A stretch of DNA of 32,254 nucleotides from Phormidium sp. FACHB-1136 (lineage in GTDB: Bacteria; Cyanobacteriota; Cyanobacteriia; Phormidesmidales; Phormidesmidaceae), in contig NZ_JACJRS010000064.1 in NCBI RefSeq assembly GCF_014697375.1, positions 1-32,254 on the forward strand, given 5' to 3'. The notes under the pieces are model-generated. The model did no database searches and was not told the origin of the DNA. It was given only the letters and a program-made list of their open reading frames with translations. Position numbers and translations under genes: made by a program. Shown piece after piece: positions 26,647 through 32,254 of the stretch; the stretch's first letter is position 1, and each line of letters starts with the position of its first letter.

Positions 26647-27522
26647 ATGTCAGTTACTACCACACCCACGCCCTGGAATATTCGTGATCGCACCTTTGCC
26701 TGGGGAAGTCGCACCTACATCATGGGCATCCTCAACGTCACCCCCGACAGTTTTAGCGATGGGGGCCAGTTTGACACCGTAGATCGGGCCGTGGAACAGG
26801 CACGGCACCTCGTCCACAACGGTACTGATATCGTCGATATTGGCGGCCAGTCCACCCGTCCGGGGTCAGAGTCGATCTCGCGGGAGGAAGAGCTAAACCG
26901 GGTGATCCCCGTCATCGAAGCCATCCGGGCCGATGGGGATGCAACCCTACGCCAAGCGGTGATCTCCGTCGATACCACCCGTTCCGCCGTGGCCAGGGCC
27001 GCTGTGAAGGCCGGGGCTGATGTGGTGAACGATATTTCCGGCGGCACCTACGACCGCGCCATGCTCTCCACCGTGGCGGATCTGGGCGTCCATGTCATTC
27101 TCATGCACCTGCGCGGCACCCCCGCCACCATGCAGCAGCACACCGACTATCAGGATTTAATCGGTGACATTTACGAATTTCTGGAACGCCGCATCGAAGA
27201 CGCCATTGCCGTGGGGGTGAAGCCCAGCCGCATTGCCATCGATCCGGGCATCGGCTTTGCCAAAACTCACCCCCAAAACATCGAGATTCTGCGTAATCTG
27301 GCTAAATTTCGGGGGCTAGACAGTCCCCTTTTGGTGGGGCCATCGCGCAAGAGCTTCATCGGTGGGATTCTCGACCAACCCGACGCCCAAAAACGAGTGT
27401 GGGGCACGGCGGCGGCCTGTTGTGCGGCCATTGCGGGCGGGGCCGATATTCTCCGAGTCCACGATGGGGCGGAAATGTATGATGTGTGTCGGGTCGCCGA
27501 TGCCATCTGGCGGTCGGCCTAG
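26647..27522 (+). CDS. folP: Dihydropteroate synthase
   Basis: FolP condenses p-aminobenzoate with dihydropterin pyrophosphate in folate synthesis and is the sulfonamide target. The 291-aa protein has MGILNVTPDSFSDGGQF (pterin pocket), VDIGGQSTRPGS, VISVDTTRS, VNDISGG, MHLRGTPATMQ, IAIDPGIGFAK and the late GPSRKSFIGGIL, in the order usual for the TIM barrel. I take ATG 26647 because the MSVTTTPT start fits the family; an in-frame GTG at 26524 would add 41 non-conserved residues. Downstream genes are on the same strand with small gaps. Confidence 0.95.
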   Translation: MSVTTTPTPWNIRDRTFAWGSRTYIMGILNVTPDSFSDGGQFDTVDRAVEQARHLVHNGTDIVDIGGQSTRPGSESISREEELNRVIPVIEAIRADGDATLRQAVISVDTTRSAVARAAVKAGADVVNDISGGTYDRAMLSTVADLGVHVILMHLRGTPATMQQHTDYQDLIGDIYEFLERRIEDAIAVGVKPSRIAIDPGIGFAKTHPQNIEILRNLAKFRGLDSPLLVGPSRKSFIGGILDQPDAQKRVWGTAAACCAAIAGGADILRVHDGAEMYDVCRVADAIWRSA

Positions 27523-27559
27523 GCGGTTATTTAGGACTTCTACTTAGGACTTCACCCCC

Positions 27560-28069
27560 ATGTCAACGGAATTGATTACGTGGCTGGTTGTGGTGCTGGG
27601 CATTTTGGGCTTTGGCATGGGGTCGATGCTGGTGGCCTATCGTTGGCCAGCGGGGGCCACGGTGCTGTTTCCGGCCCCAGTCACCGAGTTATCCATCCCC
27701 ATGACAGAACAGGCCAGAACGCTGTTTCAGGCTGGAATCGACGCCTTTGAACAGGGACGCTATGCCCAGGCCATCGGCCAATTTAGTGAGGTGATCGCGC
27801 TAGAGCCCACTTGCGCCGAAGCCCTCTACAATGGCGGCCTCGCCTACGCCAACCTAGGTAACGATAACCTGGCGGTGCAGGCTCTCCTCCAAGCCAGCGA
27901 CCGCTACAACCAACAGGGCACCAAGGCAGGGCTGGATCGGGTGAAGTATGCCCTAGAACAGGTAGCCGTACGGCAAAAGCACCGCCGCACCGCCAAGGAT
28001 CAGGCTGGACAGAACCAGGTTGATCCGAATCGGGCTGAGCCGAATCAGGCAGGGAAAACCCGTGGCTAA
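27560..28069 (+). CDS. Membrane-anchored TPR protein
   Basis: A 169-aa protein with an N-terminal membrane segment (LITWLVVVLGILGFGMGSML). Two to three tetratricopeptide repeats follow from about residue 50 (ARTLFQAGIDAFEQGRYAQA, then AEALYNGGLAYANLGNDNLA). Such proteins scaffold complexes at the membrane. The tail is basic and then becomes an Asn/Pro/Gln-rich repeat (QNQVDPNRAEPNQAGK), apparently from slipped duplication of short DNA. Its last codons overlap the tlyA start by 8 nt, implying coupled translation. Confidence 0.8.
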   Translation: MSTELITWLVVVLGILGFGMGSMLVAYRWPAGATVLFPAPVTELSIPMTEQARTLFQAGIDAFEQGRYAQAIGQFSEVIALEPTCAEALYNGGLAYANLGNDNLAVQALLQASDRYNQQGTKAGLDRVKYALEQVAVRQKHRRTAKDQAGQNQVDPNRAEPNQAGKTRG

Positions 28070-28931
28070 GCAGCGGCTCGATGTGCTTTTGGTAGAACGG
28101 GGGCTGTGTCCCTCCCGGCAGCAGGCCCAGCGGTTGATCCAGGCCGGAGAGGTGCAGGTCAACCATGCGGTGGTAGACAAACCCGGTACCCCCGTGGCCG
28201 AGGATGCGGAGATTCAGGTGAAGGAAAAATCCCCCTACGTGTCGCGGGGAGGCGAAAAGTTGGCCAAGGCACTGACGGAGTTTCCTATCGCTGTGGCGGG
28301 TCGGGTCGCCCTGGATGGCGGCATTTCCACCGGGGGCTTTACGGACTGCCTCTTGCAGGCTGGGGCCAGTCGGGTCTACGGCATTGATGTGGGCTATGGC
28401 CAGGTGGCCTGGGAACTGCGCCAGAATGAGCGGGTCATCCTCAAAGAACGCACCAACCTGCGCCACCTCAGCCCCGACGATCTCTATCATCAGGACGATC
28501 CCCGGCCCGACCTGGGGGTGATGGACGTATCGTTTATCTCCCTCACCAAGGTATTGCCCGCCTTTTGGGCCTTGCTGGTGCCCCCCCGTGAGGTGGTACT
28601 GCTGGTGAAACCCCAGTTTGAGGTGGGGCGTGATCGCATCGGCAAAAAAGGCGTGGTGCGCGACCCTAAGGATCACGCTGCCGCCCTGGCGATGGTGTTA
28701 GAGGGTGCCCTCACCCTAGGCTGGCAGTATCGGGGCGTGACTTGGTCGCCCTTAGTAGGGCCAGCGGGCAACATTGAATACCTCCTGTGGCTCGATCAGC
28801 CTGATACCTCAACCGAATTGCACCCCCAACCTGCCCCCGCTGCGGATCCGCTGCCCCCCAACCCAGCCTCCCTCCCTCCCTCCCTGAATTTACTCCACCT
28901 GGCCCTCCAGGCCCGTGCGGCCCTAGGTTAA
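28062..28931 (+). CDS. tlyA: TlyA-family rRNA 2'-O-methyltransferase
   Basis: TlyA methylates ribose in 16S and/or 23S rRNA (in mycobacteria it sets capreomycin sensitivity); some homologues are called hemolysin A. The 289-aa protein has an N-terminal S4 RNA-binding domain (QRLDVLLVERGLCPSRQQAQ) and a FtsJ-like SAM domain with SRGGEKLAKAL, a glycine loop ALDGGISTGGFTDCLL, GVMDVSFISL and LLVKPQFEVGR. I chose GTG 28062 because AGGGA precedes it and homologues start with this KQRLD segment; an earlier ATG at 28020 would lie wholly inside the TPR gene. The tail is Pro/Leu-rich. Confidence 0.92.
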   Translation: MAKQRLDVLLVERGLCPSRQQAQRLIQAGEVQVNHAVVDKPGTPVAEDAEIQVKEKSPYVSRGGEKLAKALTEFPIAVAGRVALDGGISTGGFTDCLLQAGASRVYGIDVGYGQVAWELRQNERVILKERTNLRHLSPDDLYHQDDPRPDLGVMDVSFISLTKVLPAFWALLVPPREVVLLVKPQFEVGRDRIGKKGVVRDPKDHAAALAMVLEGALTLGWQYRGVTWSPLVGPAGNIEYLLWLDQPDTSTELHPQPAPAADPLPPNPASLPPSLNLLHLALQARAALG

Positions 28932-29022
28932 GCGACCGAGTTACCCCCATCGTGATCTGTAGATCTACGGTGATGGTGAATGCTTGGCCTTACCCCTGAT
29001 TCAACCTCAGTAGATCACAAAC

Positions 29023-29571
29023 TTATGCTGTCATAGGTAGATATACAGCCCGGACAAGGGGGAAATGTCGCTCAACGCCCTGGCGGATGAAGGAGAGCAT
29101 GGTTTTGAGGGGGAAACGTTCTTGAAAGACCCATCTGCCACCGCGCCGGGTCACACTGACGGCCTGCCACAGGAGGTACACCCAGAGATTCACCAAGATA
29201 AAGGCTAGAGAGACGTAGAGCAGTCGCAGCACGGGATTCTTGGTGGTCGAGCGGATAGCCGCTGGTGGCCTCGTTAATCAGCACCGGATAGTACATGCGG
29301 TGGCCGTAATAGCCCTGGAAACAACTCAGTGGCTGATGGCCATGGGTCGGCGTGTCCCAACCATCAATATCCAGCACCACCTCCACCGGGAGGGGTGGCA
29401 TAGCTGGCAATGAACGTATCCACGAAAAACCGTTGACACCTTAAGGCGCTCATTGGCTTGACGCACCAGCAGAATGCCCGCGTCTGAACTCAGTTCCAGG
29501 TCGGAAAATTGAACGCAAAGCGGGCGGGGCTGATAAAAATCAAAGGGCCGTTCCGTTTCCCACGCTGTCAT
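29023..29571 (-). pseudogene. Decayed transposase, apparent chimera of two IS types
   Basis: The minus strand carries transposase fragments in three frames. From ATG 29571, MTAWETERPFDFYQ and CVQFSDLELSSDAGILLVRQ resemble an IS1380-type N-terminus. After a jump of frame and a probable internal deletion comes VVLDIDGWDTPTHGHQPLS with GYYGHRMYYPVLINEATSGY, the first catalytic Asp region. Around 29255-29265 the frame jumps again to TTKNPVLRLLYVSLAF and VNLWVYLLWQAVSVTRRGGRW, which look like the C-terminus of ISH3/IS4-type transposases. Most of the DDE core is missing, so it is inactive. The two-family reading is by recognition and moderately sure. Confidence 0.65.
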
Positions 29572-29598
29572 GGCAGGATACAAGCACTTATTTGGTTG

Positions 29599-29634
29599 AA
29601 GAGCCTGATCCGAAAGCGGTTCAGGCTCTTTTTT
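29599..29634 (+). terminator. Intrinsic terminator upstream of the transposase remnant
   Basis: Arms agagcctga (29600-29608) and tcaggctct (29621-29629) form a 9-bp perfect stem, followed by a T-run to 29634. It acts on plus-strand transcription and would shield the remnant from read-through out of tlyA. Confidence 0.7.
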
Positions 29635-29821
29635 CTGTGCCTCTTTTACCCTTCGTGAATAATCCAGGCTAGAGTATCGGTTCAGGGTTGAGAGAAACCC
29701 GATTGCTTCGTCGGTGTGCCTACAAGATGTGGCCTTCCCAAGCGTAGACATCGGGTTTCTGTACCGGCGTTTTAGGAAAGAACAGGATCGTCCCTTCCTA
29801 AAGCCTTAGTTCAGGGTTGAC

Positions 29822-32143
29822 TTAGGCAAAAATGCTGCTGTCAAGCCCCTGCACACCAGCAATCACCCCCAGCAGTTCGTTGGCGTTGCCCAGCACTAAG
29901 GTATCGGTGAGGCCATCGTTGGTAAACAACCGCACATCGGAGACGCTTAGGTTGCCCAACACAATCTGGTCAACGCCGACCTCAAAGTCGGTGATGGTAT
30001 CCACCCCTTCCCCGGCGTTAAGAACGAACTTGTCCCGACCGCTTCCTCCGGTTAGGATATCGTCGCCGAGGCCTCCGTCTAGGAGGTCATCGCCAGCGCC
30101 ACCGCGCAGAATGTCGTTACCGCTAAGGCCGCGCACGATATCGTCGCCGCCCAGGGCGTTGATCACATCGTCCGAACCGTTTAGACCATGAACTTCATTG
30201 TCATCGTCGGTCAGGAAGGTGACGCTGTTCTTATTCCACAAAAAGCGCTGGTTTGGATTGTCATTAAAGACATCAAAGCTGTCTTCAAAACCAGACTCAT
30301 CGCCAAAGATGATGTTGCCCAAATCGACGTTGCCGCCAGTCTGCTGACGCAGATTATCCAGTTGGTTGAGGGCAAAGTTGGTCAGGGTCACTAGCGTACC
30401 GGACTCGTCACCCAGGAAGGAAATTTCTAGGTCATTTCCATTCTGGTGGAGCTGCAAGTTGACTGCCGTGAACTCTGCGCCGCTGAATTTGAGGGTGTCA
30501 ACTTCGGCGATGGTCTCAGCCGTGGGCCGCGCACCGAGGCCAATGCCACCGAACCCATCAATGCGGATGGTGTCGCCAGCGGCGATTTCAAAGGTAACCT
30601 GGCCCTCCGTTTCGCTGGGGGGAAAAGACAGCACTGACTCAATGGCAAAAATTGAGGTGGTACCGCTGATTTCGTTGGAAACCACCAGCAGCGCTTCGCC
30701 CGTGGGGCTATCTTCCGCTGAGATGAAGGTCAACCCTTCAGGCCCCAGGTCACCCGCCGTCCCGGCCCCAGCGTCGCCACTGAAGTCGCGGGGGTTGACG
30801 TACTGTACAAAGCTGGAATTAGCAGGATCAGTGATGTCATACACCATGATGCCGCCAATCCGCTCCAACCCGATGAAGGCATAGGTTTTGCCGTTAACTT
30901 CACCAATCGCTACCCCTTCGGGTTCTGGCCCTTTGTTATCGCTGCGGTTGTCGAAGGTTCCGTTTTCGTCGTTGGTGGCGTTGAAATCCGCTGGGAAGGC
31001 TTGCGCCGTGATTTGCTCGAAGGCGTCGCCGCTGTCGAACACCAGATTACCTGCACGGTCATAAATGCTGAAGGAACGGCTGCCGTAGGCATAAATCTGA
31101 TCAATGTCACCATCGCCATCGGTGTCGCCATCGATGGAAGAAATCGTCAGGCGACCGAGCTGATCATCATCGGCAATGTTGGGGTTCGCATCGGTGATGC
31201 TGGAGTCCAGGGCAAGGCCGTCACGCCCGAAGGTTTCGACATCGCCCAAATCCTTCAGACGGATCGCATCCCCTAAAGGACTACCTGCTTGGTCATCGGC
31301 ATCGCCGCGATCATCTCCTTCGTTAGCGATAACGTAGTAGAGCTGCCCGTTGGCTTCATAGACCGCGATTGCATCCGGCATAGACAGACCAAACACGGGC
31401 CAGTTCTGGATGTTGATGGCGTCATCGCGATCACTGGCGTCAATCCCATTACCTGGCTGGCTGTGGTCAATCAACGTCAACGGTTGAATTTCAGTCACGG
31501 TGGCGGATTCAATGTCCACCACTGCAACCGCGTTGGCCTCTTGCAAGGTGACGAACGCCGTGGTGCCATCGGGAGAAATCGCGATGTATTCCGGCTCGAC
31601 ATCTTCCGATAGGGTCTTGCCAGGGAAAATCCGCAGCCCATCGGCCACCAGAGCATCCTGCTGGGCATTGAACGCTGTGAAGTCGGCGGTGGTCGCCGTG
31701 AAGGTCGCTACATCGATGATGCTGACGGATCCTTCGGGGTCTACGCCCTCTCCCGGTTCCCCTTCGTTGGCCACCAACACTTTGGAACCGTCGGGGGTGA
31801 AGGTGAGCATATCTGGCAGAGCACCTACGGTCACATTGGCGACCACGGTAGGATTGGCGAAGTTGGTTTCGTTGGCGTTAAAGAAAACAACACTGCCAGG
31901 ATCCGTCGAAGGATCCGCTTCGATGGCGACGGCCACTAAGCCATTGCTAACGGCCACACTATTGGCACCACCCCCGAAGGCGGAAGCATCAATGGCCCCT
32001 AAAAAGACGGGGCTGCTGGGGTCGCTTAGGTCGTAAACGTCGATTGTCGTCGCCCTGACTGCCTGACAGAAGTGGGTGAAAGGCTTGAAACCTCGTGCTG
32101 CGAGGGGGAAAAGGTGAGGTGACATGAGACGCTGGAATTGCAT
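29822..32143 (-). CDS. Choice-of-anchor I / RTX-repeat secreted protein, 5' end replaced by IS
   Basis: The real coding part runs from about 32050 to 29822. It has beta-propeller-type repeats of the choice-of-anchor I family (TIDVYDLSDPSSPVFLG, PDMLTFTPDGSKVLVANEGE, EYIAISPDGTTAFVTLQEA, GPEGLTFISAEDSPTG). An intermediate domain follows, then about five Ca-binding RTX nonapeptides (VHGLNGSDD, IVRGLSGNDILRGGAGDD, LLDGGLGDDILTGG), and a C-terminal type I secretion region ending QGLDSSIFA. The first 30 or so residues (MQFQRLMSPHLFPLAARG...) are encoded by the inserted IS and are not homologous. The native start and any signal are lost, although the in-frame IS ATG at 32143 could still give a product. 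The RTX tail implies export through HlyB/D/TolC-type machinery. Confidence 0.8.
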   Translation of the reverse strand: MQFQRLMSPHLFPLAARGFKPFTHFCQAVRATTIDVYDLSDPSSPVFLGAIDASAFGGGANSVAVSNGLVAVAIEADPSTDPGSVVFFNANETNFANPTVVANVTVGALPDMLTFTPDGSKVLVANEGEPGEGVDPEGSVSIIDVATFTATTADFTAFNAQQDALVADGLRIFPGKTLSEDVEPEYIAISPDGTTAFVTLQEANAVAVVDIESATVTEIQPLTLIDHSQPGNGIDASDRDDAINIQNWPVFGLSMPDAIAVYEANGQLYYVIANEGDDRGDADDQAGSPLGDAIRLKDLGDVETFGRDGLALDSSITDANPNIADDDQLGRLTISSIDGDTDGDGDIDQIYAYGSRSFSIYDRAGNLVFDSGDAFEQITAQAFPADFNATNDENGTFDNRSDNKGPEPEGVAIGEVNGKTYAFIGLERIGGIMVYDITDPANSSFVQYVNPRDFSGDAGAGTAGDLGPEGLTFISAEDSPTGEALLVVSNEISGTTSIFAIESVLSFPPSETEGQVTFEIAAGDTIRIDGFGGIGLGARPTAETIAEVDTLKFSGAEFTAVNLQLHQNGNDLEISFLGDESGTLVTLTNFALNQLDNLRQQTGGNVDLGNIIFGDESGFEDSFDVFNDNPNQRFLWNKNSVTFLTDDDNEVHGLNGSDDVINALGGDDIVRGLSGNDILRGGAGDDLLDGGLGDDILTGGSGRDKFVLNAGEGVDTITDFEVGVDQIVLGNLSVSDVRLFTNDGLTDTLVLGNANELLGVIAGVQGLDSSIFA

Positions 32144-32254
32144 ATCCCAGGGTCTTTGCCATGCCAGCCACCACCTGTCTCTATGATCAAGTGCTGTCCT
32201 TGCTGCGTCAATATAGCCATCGTCGGGATCTGCGACACCTCAAGGCCTTGGCGT
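32050..32254 (+). mobile_element. Insertion sequence (IS4-like), runs off right edge
   Basis: Homology to the choice-of-anchor protein stops near 32050, where new sequence begins (ctgactgcctgacagaagtg). A transposase start follows at 32161. This places an IS end at about 32049, inside the RTX gene. The exact boundary and target duplication need the missing right side. Confidence 0.6.
32161..32254 (+). CDS. Transposase N-terminus (partial)
   Basis: From the ATG, 31 codons read MPATTCLYDQVLSLLRQYSH and then RRDLRHLKALA, a start I associate with a common cyanobacterial IS4-like transposase group. The catalytic part is beyond the window. Family assignment is by recognition only. Confidence 0.55.
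   Translation, partial: MPATTCLYDQVLSLLRQYSHRRDLRHLKALA

Noticed and set aside
27783-28676. 297-aa minus-strand frame across the TPR and tlyA genes
   Set aside because: It is antisense to two well-supported genes and has no recognisable domain.
29770-29800. Terminator after the RTX gene
   Set aside because: tttaggaa and ttcctaaa pair around a 14-nt loop, but there is no T-run on the gene's strand.
30366-32036. Several plus-strand frames opposite the RTX gene
   Set aside because: Antisense shadows of a repetitive, low-complexity coding region.

Overview
The window looks like chromosomal DNA from a GC-rich, non-heterocystous-type cyanobacterium. The evidence is a Ycf49-like DUF2499 protein, CsaB, a lumen/periplasm-type PrxQ, a cyanobacterial Rieske oxygenase, a choice-of-anchor/RTX secreted protein and IS630/IS4-like insertion sequences. 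I cannot place it to genus. I saw no tRNA, rRNA or CRISPR array.

Layout. 1-573: a left-truncated IS630-family element whose transposase needs a -1 frameshift on an A8 run. Its terminal repeat supplies the last codons and stop of an FHA-domain gene (556-1134, minus). 1357-6015: csaB, a divergent DUF2499/Ycf49-like gene, a possible small ORF, and the bioD-gyrB pair. 6135-12990: housekeeping genes miaA, a Pro-rich membrane protein, a GT9-like protein, ispD, tyrS and a class A penicillin-binding protein. Several pairs are packed tail to tail with only 3-4 nt between stops.

13063-19967 is a visibly more AT-rich block of six same-strand genes for glycan modification: a GT4 glycosyltransferase, two FUT8/NodZ-like fucosyltransferase-fold proteins, a putative GT fused to an FkbM methyltransferase, an uncharacterised GT-like protein and a GT11-like protein. 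It is followed by a GC-richer MsbA/HepA-type ABC exporter (20191-22296). The exporter carries an unusual C-terminal tail resembling a histidine-kinase DHp helix pair without its histidine. I infer that the block makes and exports a decorated, possibly fucosylated, surface glycan or glycolipid, and that it was acquired or exchanged as a cassette.

22473-28931 returns to ordinary genes: a small conserved protein, a GAF-GGDEF diguanylate cyclase, PrxQ, a Rieske oxygenase, folP, a TPR protein and tlyA, the last two overlapping. A large G/C-rich inverted repeat lies at 24244-24348.

29023-32254 is an IS-damaged end. It holds a decayed transposase that looks like a chimera of two IS types, then a choice-of-anchor/RTX secreted protein whose N-terminus has been replaced by a newly inserted IS running off the right edge.

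Most interesting observations: the ABC-DHp-like fusion, the glycan cassette with its GT-FkbM fusion and paired FUT8-like enzymes, a solo 19-nt IS630 end inside the cassette, and IS-driven remodelling of two gene termini.
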